In this document: piece after piece, positions 8,886-18,014 of the stretch | How the letters are laid out: each line of letters opens with the position of its first letter | How positions within the stretch are numbered: position 1 is the stretch's first letter | NCBI GenBank assembly: GCA_018267655.1 | Contig: JAFDYB010000008.1 | Coordinates: 1-58,049 of the forward strand | Direction: 5' to 3' | DNA length: 58,049 bases | Origin: Bacteroidota bacterium | Lineage (GTDB): Bacteria; Bacteroidota; Bacteroidia; B-17B0; Aurantibacillaceae | The notes under the pieces: generated by a model | The model's database searches: none | Told to the model about the DNA's origin: nothing | Seen by the model: the letters and a program-made list of their open reading frames with translations, nothing else | Made by a program: the position numbers and the translations under genes

Positions 8886-8938
8886 AATTTTAAAAGATAA
8901 AAGTTATGAGTAAGTCAATTTTAAAAGATAAAAGTTAT
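8886..8938 (+). repeat. 22-bp tandem duplication across the start of the four-helix-bundle gene
   Basis: A 22-base sequence beginning AATTTTAAAAGATAAAAG and ending TTAT is at 8886-8907 and again, identical, at 8917-8938, a 31-bp period. The first copy contains the first bases of the start codon; the second encodes residues ILKDKSY. It looks like a local duplication that rebuilt the gene's leader. Confidence 0.85.
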
Positions 8939-9262
8939 CAGTTTGCAATTCGGATAGTGAAACTTTCTCAATTTTTACAAACGGACAAAAAAGAGTTTGT
9001 GTTGAGTAAACAAATTCTTCGTTCTGGAACTGCAATTGGAGCTCTAATAAGAGAGGGAGAATTTGCACAAAGCAAAGCTGATTTTATTCATAAATTACAT
9101 ATTTCACTTAAAGAAGCAAACGAAACAGAGTATTGGTTATCCATTTTGTTTGACACTAATTATCTTGAAATAAAATTATTTGAAAGCCTGCAAACTGAAT
9201 GTAAGGAGTTGATTGCAATGCTTGTTTCTTCTATAAAGACGCTTAAAAAAGCTAAAAACTGA
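8906..9262 (+). CDS. Four-helix bundle protein (23S rRNA intervening-sequence protein family)
   Basis: 118 residues, all helical, with the hallmarks of the PF05635/TIGR02436 family: DKSYQFAIRIVKLSQFL, then KKEFVLSKQILRSGTAIGAL, then the middle helices around KADFIHKLHISLKEANETEY and a final helix ending LIAMLVSSIKTLKKAK. The family was named from proteins encoded in intervening sequences of bacterial 23S rRNA genes, but free-standing copies are widespread in Bacteroidota. The molecular function is not established; some members have been linked to nucleic-acid elements. Here it interrupts an efflux operon between adaptor and pump, bounded by exact 18-bp direct repeats, as if inserted as a cassette. 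The frame is intact. Confidence 0.9.
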   Translation: MSKSILKDKSYQFAIRIVKLSQFLQTDKKEFVLSKQILRSGTAIGALIREGEFAQSKADFIHKLHISLKEANETEYWLSILFDTNYLEIKLFESLQTECKELIAMLVSSIKTLKKAKN

Positions 9263-9276
9263 AAAACTAAAAGATG

Positions 9277-9294
9277 AAAACTAAAAGTGAAAAA
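9277..9294 (+). repeat. 18-bp direct repeat, right copy
   Basis: Second exact copy of AAAACTAAAAGTGAAAAA, 454 bp from the first. A partial inverse match follows: AGCTTTTCACT around 9340-9352 is complementary to AGTGAAAA...AAAGCT near 9286-9302, so the spacer before the pump gene can also fold. Confidence 0.8.
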
Positions 9295-9370
9295 TTAAAA
9301 GCTGCGAAACTCAACTTTTCTTTTAGCAATAAACTTTTAGCTTTTCACTATAAACTTTTAACTCAAAAAA

Positions 9371-12300
9371 ATGAACATCACAGAAATATCAATCAAACGC
9401 CCATCGCTGATTATCGTGCTTTTCAGCGTATTTGCCCTATTGGGAATTATTGGCTACAAAAATTTGAGTTATGAATTAATGCCCGATTTTAACCAGCCTG
9501 TTGTGGTAATTAGAACGGTTTATCCCGGTGCTGAACCTAATGAGGTGGAAACTTCTGTTTCCCGAAAAATTGAAGATGCTCTTTCCAATTTGGAGGGTGT
9601 AGATTATTTGGTTACGAAGTCTTTGCCAAATGCTTCTATCATCATTGCCAACTTGAAATATGGAACAGATTTGGACAAAACAATGCAAGATGCTCAACGC
9701 TACATTGATAATATCCGAAAAGATTTACCCAAGGATATTTTAAGTCCTGTAATGAGTAAGGTTTCTCCCAACGATTTACCAATAATGTCGGTAAGTGCAA
9801 CAAGTAATTTAAAGCCTACTGCATTTTACCAAAAAATGAAAGATGATTATTTACCACAAGTTCAGCAGTTAAAAGGAGTGGCAGAAATAACCATTTTAGG
9901 CGGAGAAGAACGGGAAATTCAAATCAAAGTAAATAAAGAGAAATTGAAACTATACAAACTCTCTTTGCTTCAAGTGGTGGAAGCTGTAAGCCGTTCTGGT
10001 ATTGATTTACCTGCGGGAAAATTACAAACTGATAAAGAGAATAATTCGGTGCGTTTGGTTGGAAAGTTTAACTCGGTAAATGACATTCAAAATGTACAAG
10101 TAGCAATGCCTTTTCCAAATAGTCCTGTGTATGTAAAGGATATTGCTGAAGTAACGGACGGCATCAAAGAAATCACTTCTTACAGTCGTTACGATGGTAA
10201 AAACGGAATAGGTTTAATGATAAAAAAACAAGGCGATGCAAATGCTGTTGATGTATCAAAACTGATTAGGGAAAAATTTCAGTCCATTGAAAACCAAAAT
10301 ACGAATGCTAATGTGAAGTTTGTAATAACGGACGATAGTACAGACAACACCATCGCAGCCGTTAATTCTGTAGTATTTGATTTAATTTTAGCTGTAATTT
10401 TAGTGTCCTTGGTAATGTTGCTTTTCCTTAGAAGTTTTAGAAATTCATTAATCGTTTTAGTTGCTATTCCCACTTCTTTAATTACCGCTTTTGCCGTGAT
10501 GTGGTTGTTGGGTTATACTTTAAACTTGATGACCTTACTCGCAATGTCTTTAATCATCGGTATTTTAGTAGATGATGCTACGGTGGTTTTAGAAAATATC
10601 CAACGCCATTTGGATATGGGCAAAGAAAAAAGAGCAGCAGCAATGGACGGGCGAATGGAAATCGGATTTTCGGCATTGTCTATTACATTGGTTGATGTCG
10701 TGGTGTTCTTACCTATTTTATTTTTACAGGTTTTTGTTGCCGATATGCTCAAGCAGTTTTCTGTTGTGGTGATTACTTCAACGCTTACGAGTTTGTTGGT
10801 AGGTTTTACTTTAACGCCTTGGTTGGCTTCACGCATCGGAAAAAAAGAAGATTTGCAACCGACTAATTTCTTTAATCGCTTTTTGCTTTGGTTTGAGCAT
10901 CAGTTAGACAAATTTATCAGTTGGTATGGTAAAACACTGAATTGGGTTTTAAATCACAAACTCATCTTTACAGGATTTGTTTTGCTTTTGTTTGTTGGAA
11001 CAGTAGCAATGATGAAACAAGGAATTATCGGAAAGGAACTCATTTCAACAGGCGACCAAGGAAAATTTCGTTTAGCATTAGAGTTTGATAAAAGCACTTC
11101 TATTCAACAAAACAATTTGATTTCTGAAAAAATAGAAAACTATATTATGCAACAGCCCGAAGTTGCAACCGTTTTCAGCAATGTAGGTGGACCAAGTACA
11201 GGTATTGGAAGTTTGGGAGTTGGTTCTGCCAATAAAACTGAATTTACCATTCAATTAAAAATGAAGAATGAAGAATTAAAAATGGCAGGTGTTGAGAAAA
11301 TTCCAACAGAACAATTTATGCGAAAGTTGAGAGAGGATTTACAGAAAGATTATTCAGGCATCAATTTTTCAATGATGGCTTTAGGCTTAATTCCTCGTTC
11401 TGCCCCGATAGAAATTACTTTAAGCGGAAGCAGTATCAATCAAGTAATGCAAACAGGAAACAATTTAAAATCAGTTATTGAAAAAATTCCCGGAGCCGAT
11501 AATGTTCGTTTATCGGTGGAAGCAGGAAGTCCTGAATTAAAAGTAATTCCCGACAAGGATAAAATGCAGCGATTAGGCTTAAATACCGCTTATGTAGGAA
11601 TGAATTTGCGTACTGCTTTTACTGGTAATGATGATGCTACATTAACCGAAAACGGAACAGAATATTCGGTGAGGATTTGGTTAAATAATTTCAGTCGTAA
11701 AAATGAAGACGATGTACAACAACTCAACATTGTAAACCCAATGGGAGTTCCAATTGAAGTTTCACAATTTGCCACTATTGAACGAGATAATTCACCCTCA
11801 CTTTTAGAGCGAAAAGACCGTCAACCTGCTGTAACATTAACAGCTGATGCTTTGGGAAGACCATCAGGAACGGTGGCAGATGAAGTAGTGGCTTACATCA
11901 AAAACAATCCATTACCTGAAGGAATTTCAATGACTTGGGGAAGCGACATCAAAAGACAAAACGATAGCTTCGGGGCATTGGGTTCAGTTTTATTGATTTC
12001 CTTTTTACTGATTTATTTGATTATGGTGGCATTATACGACAGTTACATTTATCCGTTTGTGGCATTATTCGCCATTCCTGTTGCTGCAATCGGAGCATTT
12101 TTAGCATTGAATTTGTCGTTGAGTAATTTAAGTTTATTCGCTTTGCTTGGATTGATTATGTTAATGGGCTTGGTTACAAAAAATTCCATTTTAATTGTGG
12201 ACTTTACCAACCAACTGAAAGCTGAGGGAAAACATTACAAAGAAGCATTGATTACAGCAGGAAAAGAACGAATGCGACCAATTTTGATGACCACTTTATC

Positions 12301-12493
12301 CATGACAATAGGAATGTTGCCCATCGCCTTAGCCAGCGGAACAGCAGCTGAATGGAAAAACGGTTTGGCGTGGGTAATTATTGGTGGATTACTTTCTTCT
12401 TTAGCATTAACAGTGTATTTAGTACCGGTGGTTTATGATGTGGTGGACAGTATCAAAGCAAAATTTAATAACAAAAATAAAATTTCATTCTAA
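9371..12493 (+). CDS. RND multidrug efflux pump, inner-membrane transporter (AcrB/HAE1-like)
   Basis: 1040 residues, the usual RND length. The N-terminus NITEISIKRPSLIIVLFSVF is TM1. The first periplasmic porter domain follows, then TM2-6 with GILVDDATVVLENIQRH, where the paired Asp (residues 401-402) are the proton-relay aspartates of AcrB TM4. There is a second periplasmic domain and a C-terminal TM block with LIMLMGLVTKNSILIVDFTN and MTTLSMTIGMLPIALASG. Presence of the DD pair and lack of metal-binding methionine clusters favour a drug/solvent (HAE) pump over a CusA-type metal pump. It exports substrates by proton antiport with the adaptor and TolC-like proteins upstream. Leucine TTG codons appear frequent compared with the TTA-rich chromosomal neighbours. 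Confidence 0.95.
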   Translation: MNITEISIKRPSLIIVLFSVFALLGIIGYKNLSYELMPDFNQPVVVIRTVYPGAEPNEVETSVSRKIEDALSNLEGVDYLVTKSLPNASIIIANLKYGTDLDKTMQDAQRYIDNIRKDLPKDILSPVMSKVSPNDLPIMSVSATSNLKPTAFYQKMKDDYLPQVQQLKGVAEITILGGEEREIQIKVNKEKLKLYKLSLLQVVEAVSRSGIDLPAGKLQTDKENNSVRLVGKFNSVNDIQNVQVAMPFPNSPVYVKDIAEVTDGIKEITSYSRYDGKNGIGLMIKKQGDANAVDVSKLIREKFQSIENQNTNANVKFVITDDSTDNTIAAVNSVVFDLILAVILVSLVMLLFLRSFRNSLIVLVAIPTSLITAFAVMWLLGYTLNLMTLLAMSLIIGILVDDATVVLENIQRHLDMGKEKRAAAMDGRMEIGFSALSITLVDVVVFLPILFLQVFVADMLKQFSVVVITSTLTSLLVGFTLTPWLASRIGKKEDLQPTNFFNRFLLWFEHQLDKFISWYGKTLNWVLNHKLIFTGFVLLLFVGTVAMMKQGIIGKELISTGDQGKFRLALEFDKSTSIQQNNLISEKIENYIMQQPEVATVFSNVGGPSTGIGSLGVGSANKTEFTIQLKMKNEELKMAGVEKIPTEQFMRKLREDLQKDYSGINFSMMALGLIPRSAPIEITLSGSSINQVMQTGNNLKSVIEKIPGADNVRLSVEAGSPELKVIPDKDKMQRLGLNTAYVGMNLRTAFTGNDDATLTENGTEYSVRIWLNNFSRKNEDDVQQLNIVNPMGVPIEVSQFATIERDNSPSLLERKDRQPAVTLTADALGRPSGTVADEVVAYIKNNPLPEGISMTWGSDIKRQNDSFGALGSVLLISFLLIYLIMVALYDSYIYPFVALFAIPVAAIGAFLALNLSLSNLSLFALLGLIMLMGLVTKNSILIVDFTNQLKAEGKHYKEALITAGKERMRPILMTTLSMTIGMLPIALASGTAAEWKNGLAWVIIGGLLSSLALTVYLVPVVYDVVDSIKAKFNNKNKISF

Positions 12494-12642
12494 TTAAATC
12501 AACCTGCGCTTTTAACTATATTTTCTCATCTCATTTTTTGTCTCTTTAAATTTTCACTTTCTTATAATTTTACAAAGCTGAGAAGAAAATTTAAGCACCT
12601 TTTATCTTCCTTTTCTTTCGACTTCTGTAAAGCTATTTTTGA

Positions 12643-12676
12643 CTGCCCTTATATTTTAAAAAATTATTTAGGGCAG
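12643..12676. other. Hairpin in the gap after the efflux operon
   Basis: CTGCCCT (12643-12649) pairs with AGGGCAG (12670-12676), enclosing an AT-rich 20-nt loop. There is no T-tract on either side, so it is not a standard terminator. It sits in the 247-bp gap between the pump gene and the SpoIIE-type gene. Confidence 0.35.
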
Positions 12677-12740
12677 AAATGATTTAAAAAGGTAATTAAT
12701 CTGAGTGATAATTGTGTAATTTTTTGATTAATTTTAGGGT

Positions 12741-14729
12741 ATGAAAATTTTAGGTGTATTATTATTAAGTACTCTGTTTTTTGTAAAAGCACAAGACCCT
12801 TTTGTGGATTCTTTATTGAGAATTACACGCCATGTAAAACAGGATTCTGTAGCAAAAATTTACTCTAAATTGGCTTTTTATTATACGGGTGTAAACGCCG
12901 ACAGTGTGAGAAAATACGCTTACAAAGCGGCTCAATTAGCATCGGATACAAGTGTTGCTAAAGGCGATGCAAACATACAAATAGGAAACAGCTATCACAT
13001 GCAAAATAAAACAGATAGTGCTTTAATTTTTTATAACAAAGCATTAGCGCATTTTCGTAGAATTGGAAATGAACGTGGAATTGGCAAGGCTTATCAAAGT
13101 TTTGCATTGGTAAAAAAATCATTGGGCGATATACAAGGCTCGTTAGACGACAGCAAAAAAGCCTACGATATTTATGATAAAATAAATTTTATGGTGGGAA
13201 AAATAGGCGCATTGAGTAATATATCATCAGCATACCTTCGGTTAAATCAACTAGAGGAAGCGGCGTTATATGCTCGAAAATCTTTCTTCTTATCCAAGTC
13301 ATTAAATGATAATGTGCGCTATTATCAATGTATGAATGATTATGCAGGAATGTTAAAAAATATTAAGCAATGGGATTCTGCTGTATTTTATTTTCAGCAA
13401 GCGATTCCTTTTTTAGAACGCCATGGAATGCACAATTTATTAGTAGTTTCATACAATAATATGGCTCAGATTTATTATGATTATTATAAAAAAAATAATA
13501 TTTCTTTGTCGTATTTATATAAAGCCACCGAACAAGCTAAATTATGTAAGGCAACGGATAATTTAAGGTATCTCTATCGAGATTTAGCTTACTTCTATAT
13601 TAAAAAGCCTAATTCGGATAGCGCAGTTATGTATATGGATAAAATGACTGATTTAATAGATTCTTTAAATATTCAAACAGGACTAGAAAGTACCAAAGAA
13701 TTACAAACCAAATATGAAACCGAAAAAAAGGATTTGCAAATCAAACAACAGGAAAGTGATATACAATTCAAGACTTCGGAAAATAAACGTAAATCTGTGG
13801 TTATTTGGTTGAGTTTAGCTGCCTTGGCAGGAACAGGGTTTTTTGCAGCCATGGCGTTTATCAACTTCAGAAAAACACAAAAAGCCAATCAAGTGATTGA
13901 AGGACAGAAAAAAAATTTAGAAACTAAAAACACCGAAATCACTCAACAAAAACACCTCGTTGAAGAAAAACAAAAAGAAATCATTGATAGTATTACTTAT
14001 GCTAAACGGATACAACAAGCGGTACTTACAGGCGAAGAAGTTTGGAATAAAGTAACTAAAGAACATTTTATTTTATTTAAACCCAAAGACATTGTAAGCG
14101 GCGATTTCTATTGGGCATACAATACACCAAATAACCGTTCGGTATTTTTATTGGCAGATTGCACAGGACACGGTGTTCCTGGAGCTTTTATGAGTATGCT
14201 CGGAAATAGTTTCTTAAATGAAATTGTGGTAGAAAATAAAATTTTTAAAGCCAATGAAATTTTAAACCGTTTACGTGAAAAAATTATTCATGCGCTGGAA
14301 CAAAAAGGCGAAGGTGGTCAGCGCGATGGTATGGATATGTGCTTGTGCGTGTGGAATAAAATAGATAATACCCTCGAATTTGCTGGAGCTAATAATCCGA
14401 TTTGGTTAGTTCGCAACTCTGAAATTGTCGAATTTAAAGCCAACAAAATGCCAATTGGTAATTACACCGAAAAATTAGTTCCGTTTACAAGTGAGGTTAT
14501 TCAACTACAAAAAGGCGATACGATTTATTTAATTACCGACGGTTATGCCGACCAATTTGGCGGACCGAAAGGAAAAAAATTTAAATACAGCCCTTTGCAG
14601 GAGTTATTATTAAACAACAATCATTTATCCATGCAAGAGCAAAAGGTGGTTTTTGATAAATCTTTTGACGATTGGAAAGCGCACTATGAACAAATTGATG
14701 ATGTGAGCTTAATTGGCGTGAGGATTTAA
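12741..14729 (+). CDS. TPR sensor with transmembrane segment and SpoIIE/PP2C phosphatase domain
   Basis: 662 residues. A signal peptide (MKILGVLLLSTLFFVKAQ) exports residues ~20-345, which form tetratricopeptide repeats (for example KGDANIQIGNSYHMQNKTDS). One membrane helix lies near residues 352-375, followed by a charged coiled coil and a cytoplasmic SpoIIE-type serine phosphatase domain (~430-662) with KPKDIVSGDFYWAY, LLADCTGHGVPGAFMSML and LITDGYADQFGG, which supply the metal-binding aspartates. Such proteins are common in Bacteroidota and are thought to feed sigma/anti-sigma partner-switching or similar Ser-phosphorylation circuits. No anti-sigma antagonist or kinase is adjacent, so the target is unknown. 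The TPR-to-membrane linker resembles that of the kinase at 38369. Confidence 0.92.
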   Translation: MKILGVLLLSTLFFVKAQDPFVDSLLRITRHVKQDSVAKIYSKLAFYYTGVNADSVRKYAYKAAQLASDTSVAKGDANIQIGNSYHMQNKTDSALIFYNKALAHFRRIGNERGIGKAYQSFALVKKSLGDIQGSLDDSKKAYDIYDKINFMVGKIGALSNISSAYLRLNQLEEAALYARKSFFLSKSLNDNVRYYQCMNDYAGMLKNIKQWDSAVFYFQQAIPFLERHGMHNLLVVSYNNMAQIYYDYYKKNNISLSYLYKATEQAKLCKATDNLRYLYRDLAYFYIKKPNSDSAVMYMDKMTDLIDSLNIQTGLESTKELQTKYETEKKDLQIKQQESDIQFKTSENKRKSVVIWLSLAALAGTGFFAAMAFINFRKTQKANQVIEGQKKNLETKNTEITQQKHLVEEKQKEIIDSITYAKRIQQAVLTGEEVWNKVTKEHFILFKPKDIVSGDFYWAYNTPNNRSVFLLADCTGHGVPGAFMSMLGNSFLNEIVVENKIFKANEILNRLREKIIHALEQKGEGGQRDGMDMCLCVWNKIDNTLEFAGANNPIWLVRNSEIVEFKANKMPIGNYTEKLVPFTSEVIQLQKGDTIYLITDGYADQFGGPKGKKFKYSPLQELLLNNNHLSMQEQKVVFDKSFDDWKAHYEQIDDVSLIGVRI

Positions 14730-15057
14730 AAATAACATTATTTAAATTTCAAAAACAAACTCAATATCTATAAGCCAATAGAAACAGTCGAAATGTTATA
14801 AAAAATTAAATCGCAGAAGTGTACAAAACTGTTTGTTCGTTATGTAGTGTTACTCTCGATTTTGGACGAATAAAGTGAAGATGCAATCAGAAAGCACCCA
14901 AAATCTTTTGTTGTAAAACTTAACTTTAAAGCGAGGCCCTTCGTATCAAGTATTGTATTGCCAACCATACACCAAGCTACAAACCCTTAGTACCAAAAAA
15001 GCAAAAAAACGCATAAATTAAACTGCAAATGCTTAACAAAATTTAACCATGAAATAC
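14730..15057. other. Non-coding gap before the Bat operon
   Basis: About 330 bp with no frame, tRNA or strong hairpin that I can support. It ends at the promoter of the MoxR gene. Confidence 0.5.
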
Positions 15058-15088
15058 TTGTCCTTAAAGCCCTCTATCATTATCTTTA
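15058..15088 (+). promoter_or_regulatory. Promoter of the Bat operon
   Basis: TTG (15058-15060), 20 nt, TATCTTTA (15081-15088), one base off the TAnnTTTG -7 consensus. The MoxR start codon follows 25 nt later. I found no other clear promoter inside the eight-gene operon. Confidence 0.6.
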
Positions 15089-15113
15089 ACCTCCTTTAAA
15101 CTGAATTAAATTT

Positions 15114-16103
15114 ATGGTTGATATAAAAGAAATTAATGAGCGCATTCAGCGTGAAAGCGCATTTATAGATGTTTTAGCCCTTGAAATGGACAAAGTAATT
15201 GTTGGTCAAAAACAAATGATTGAGCGTTTATTAATAGGCTTGCTAAGCAATGGGCATATTTTACTAGAAGGCGTACCAGGGTTAGCAAAAACGCTAGCCA
15301 TAAACACCTTAGCAAAATGTATAAACGGTAAATTTAGTCGAATTCAATTTACCCCCGATTTATTACCGGCCGACGTTGTAGGAACTCAAGTGTATAACCA
15401 GAAGCAAGAAGCTTTTTCAATTCGCATGGGTCCCGTATTTGCAAATTTTGTGTTAGCCGATGAAATTAACCGTGCTCCCGCAAAAGTTCAATCAGCCTTG
15501 CTCGAAGCCATGCAAGAAAAACAAATAACCATTGGCGACCAAACCTTTAAACTGCCAAATCCTTTTTTAGTATTAGCAACGCAAAACCCCGTTGAACAAG
15601 AGGGAACCTACCCCCTACCCGAGGCTCAAATGGATCGTTTCATGCTAAAAGTTGTAATCGGTTATCCCACAAAAGAAGATGAACGAAAAATTATTACCTC
15701 TAACATTTCACCACAGGGCATGCCAACACCAAACACAGTGTTACAGCCAGACGATATTATTAAAGCACGCACAGTTGTGAAAGATGTTTACATGGACGAA
15801 AAAATTGAACGCTACATTGTTGACATTGTATTTGCATCAAGGTTTCCTAAAGAATATAAATTACAAAAATTTGAAGGATTAATTTCTTATGGAGGAAGTC
15901 CAAGGGCTAGTATCAATTTAGCGCTTGCCTCAAAAGCATACGCATTTATAAAACGCAGAGGCTACGTTATTCCTGAAGATGTGCGTGCTGTTTGTACCGA
16001 TGTTATGCGCCACCGCATAGGCTTAACTTACGAAGCCGAAGCTGAAAATATTACAAGTGAACATATTATTGCCGAAATATTAAATACTGTTGAAGTTCCT
16101 TAA
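15114..16103 (+). CDS. MoxR-type AAA+ ATPase
   Basis: 329 residues. The Walker A equivalent of MoxR proteins is GHILLEGVPGLAKTLAINTL (near residue 45). The following block FTPDLLPADVVGTQVYNQ is diagnostic of the family, the Walker B is FVLADEINRAPAKVQSALLE, and sensor/arginine-finger blocks LATQNPVEQEGTYPLPEAQM and FMLKVVIGYPT follow. MoxR ATPases act as chaperones that mature partner proteins with VWA domains. Here it heads an operon with a DUF58 protein and the VWA proteins BatA and BatB, its likely clients. Length and motifs are complete. Confidence 0.95.
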   Translation: MVDIKEINERIQRESAFIDVLALEMDKVIVGQKQMIERLLIGLLSNGHILLEGVPGLAKTLAINTLAKCINGKFSRIQFTPDLLPADVVGTQVYNQKQEAFSIRMGPVFANFVLADEINRAPAKVQSALLEAMQEKQITIGDQTFKLPNPFLVLATQNPVEQEGTYPLPEAQMDRFMLKVVIGYPTKEDERKIITSNISPQGMPTPNTVLQPDDIIKARTVVKDVYMDEKIERYIVDIVFASRFPKEYKLQKFEGLISYGGSPRASINLALASKAYAFIKRRGYVIPEDVRAVCTDVMRHRIGLTYEAEAENITSEHIIAEILNTVEVP

Positions 16104-16149
16104 TAAAAAACGCATTAAAAGAAACTAAAGTATATATTAAACAATTGTT

Positions 16150-17016
16150 GTGGATACATCAGAGCTTTTAAAAAAAGTTAGAAAAATCGAAATTAAAACA
16201 AGAGGAATAAGTAATCAAATTTTCTCTGGCGAGTACCATAGTGCTTTTAAAGGGCGAGGAATGGCTTTTTCAGAAGTGAGAGAATATGTGCCCGGAGATG
16301 ATGTACGCACAATTGATTGGAATGTAACTGCACGATTTAATACTCCTTATGTAAAAGTTTTTGAAGAAGAACGTGAACTTAGTGTTATGCTATTGGTGGA
16401 CATAAGCGCCAGCGGTTTATTTGGAACCCACAATCAATTTAAACAACACTTAATAACGGAATTATGTGCAGTAATTGCTTTTTCAGCTTCAACCAATAAT
16501 GATAAAATAGGTGTTATATTTTTTAGTGATAAAATTGAAAAATACATTCCGCCAAAAAAAGGAAAATCGCATGTGCTAAGAATAATACGGGAGTTAATCG
16601 AGTTTAAACCAGAGCAAAAAGGAACTAACTTAGAAATAGGGCTTAAATTTTTAACCAATATAATTAAAAAAAGAAGTATCGTATTTTTAATAAGTGATTT
16701 TTATGCGCACATAAATTATAGCGACGCACTTAAAATAGCAAATAAAAAGCACGACCTGGTGGCATTAAGAATAATAGATAAAACAGAAATAGAACTTCCT
16801 AAAATAGGCCTTGTTAAACTAAAAGATAACGAAAGCGGAAAATTTATTTGGGTTGATAGCGATAGCAACGACTTTCAAAAAAAATTTAAAACCAACCGCT
16901 TAAAATTTGAAAACGACTTAAAAGAGGTTTTTGCAAAATGTGGTGTTGACACTACCAACATACTAACACATGAAGGCTACATAAAACCATTAATGAACTT
17001 ATTTAAAAAACGCTAA
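16150..17016 (+). CDS. DUF58 family protein of the Bat operon
   Basis: 288 residues beginning at a GTG codon; the start DTSELLKKVRKIEIKTRGIS is the normal N-terminus of this family, which supports it. The DUF58 core is FSEVREYVPGDDVRTIDWNV then FEEERELSVMLLVDISASG, where DISAS is a VWA-like metal site. DUF58 proteins are almost always coupled to MoxR ATPases. It probably forms a cytoplasmic complex with MoxR and the membrane Bat proteins. The 46-nt gap to moxR and 9-nt gap to the next gene fit one transcript. Confidence 0.93.
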   Translation: MDTSELLKKVRKIEIKTRGISNQIFSGEYHSAFKGRGMAFSEVREYVPGDDVRTIDWNVTARFNTPYVKVFEEERELSVMLLVDISASGLFGTHNQFKQHLITELCAVIAFSASTNNDKIGVIFFSDKIEKYIPPKKGKSHVLRIIRELIEFKPEQKGTNLEIGLKFLTNIIKKRSIVFLISDFYAHINYSDALKIANKKHDLVALRIIDKTEIELPKIGLVKLKDNESGKFIWVDSDSNDFQKKFKTNRLKFENDLKEVFAKCGVDTTNILTHEGYIKPLMNLFKKR

Positions 17017-17025
17017 TTATATTAC

Positions 17026-18012
17026 TTGAAATCATTTAACTATATTTTTTTAATATTAATATTTTGCTCGCTAAACATAAAGGCACAAGATATTGAGGTG
17101 CACGCTGTGGTTGACACATCTAAACTTAGAATAGGAGAACAAGTAAATGTTGATTTATTTGTAAACTATAAATCTAACCAAAAAATTTCAATACAATGGC
17201 CTAGCATAGGCGATACAATAACCGAAAAAATTGAAGTAGTATCAAAAAGCGAAATTGATACAATGCTGCCAAACAAAAACGATCCTTCATTCATTCAACA
17301 ACACCAACGCATTAGAATAAGCATTTACGACAGTGGTTTTTACGTACTTCCTTCATTTAAATTTATTATAAATAATGATACAACTAACATAAAAAAAACT
17401 GTGCCAATTGTATTAGAAGTTCACACTGTACCAACCGATAGCAGTGCCACAAAAATTAAAGACATTAAACCAATATTTGAAGAAAAATTTAATTGGAAAT
17501 GGTATTTACCAATTATTTATTGGGCAGCAGGCACATTACTTGCAATTTTAGCAATAGTTTTAATAACAATTTATTTAAACAATAAAAGTAAACACAAAAT
17601 TATTGAGCCACCTAAACCTAAAATACCTGCCCACATTACAGCCTTAGCTGCGCTCGAAAAAATTAAAGAAAGTCAAATTTGGAAACAAGGAAGCGTGAAA
17701 GAGTATTACTCATCAATAACAGATACAATTCGTTTATATATTGAAGAGCGATTCGAAATTATGGCCCTTGAAAGTACAAGCGATGAAATTATTAAGGCCT
17801 TTAGGTCGCAAGTGGTTGATAATACCAGTAAAGAAAAATTACAACAATTACTACAACTATCTGACTTAGTAAAATTTGCAAAAATGACTCCGATTGAGAG
17901 CGAGCATAACATTGCGCTTCAAGCCGCTTTTGATTTTGTAAACGGAACCAAACGAGATACTGAATCAACAGAAATAAAAAACTCATCAAACATAGAAAGT
18001 AACACGAATTAA
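17026..18012 (+). CDS. Membrane-anchored Bat-operon partner protein (DUF4381/BatD-N-like)
   Basis: 328 residues from a TTG start, with a signal peptide (IFLILIFCSLNIKAQ). Residues ~20-150 look like a beta-sandwich related to the N-terminal domain of BatD (VVDTSKLRIGEQVNVDLFVN). A single membrane helix (~165-187, IIYWAAGTLLAILAIVLITI) is followed by a cytoplasmic helical domain (LAALEKIKESQIWKQGSVKE, then YYSSITDTIRLYIEERFEIM). Proteins of this kind lie between DUF58 and BatA in Bacteroidota Bat operons. Their biochemical role is unknown; position suggests the assembly platform for the VWA proteins. No metal-binding or catalytic motif is evident. Confidence 0.8.
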   Translation: MKSFNYIFLILIFCSLNIKAQDIEVHAVVDTSKLRIGEQVNVDLFVNYKSNQKISIQWPSIGDTITEKIEVVSKSEIDTMLPNKNDPSFIQQHQRIRISIYDSGFYVLPSFKFIINNDTTNIKKTVPIVLEVHTVPTDSSATKIKDIKPIFEEKFNWKWYLPIIYWAAGTLLAILAIVLITIYLNNKSKHKIIEPPKPKIPAHITALAALEKIKESQIWKQGSVKEYYSSITDTIRLYIEERFEIMALESTSDEIIKAFRSQVVDNTSKEKLQQLLQLSDLVKFAKMTPIESEHNIALQAAFDFVNGTKRDTESTEIKNSSNIESNTN

Positions 18013-18014
18013 AA

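Noticed and set aside
9274..9474. A 66-codon frame between the four-helix-bundle and pump genes
   Set aside because: It is translated AT-rich repeat running into the pump gene in another frame.
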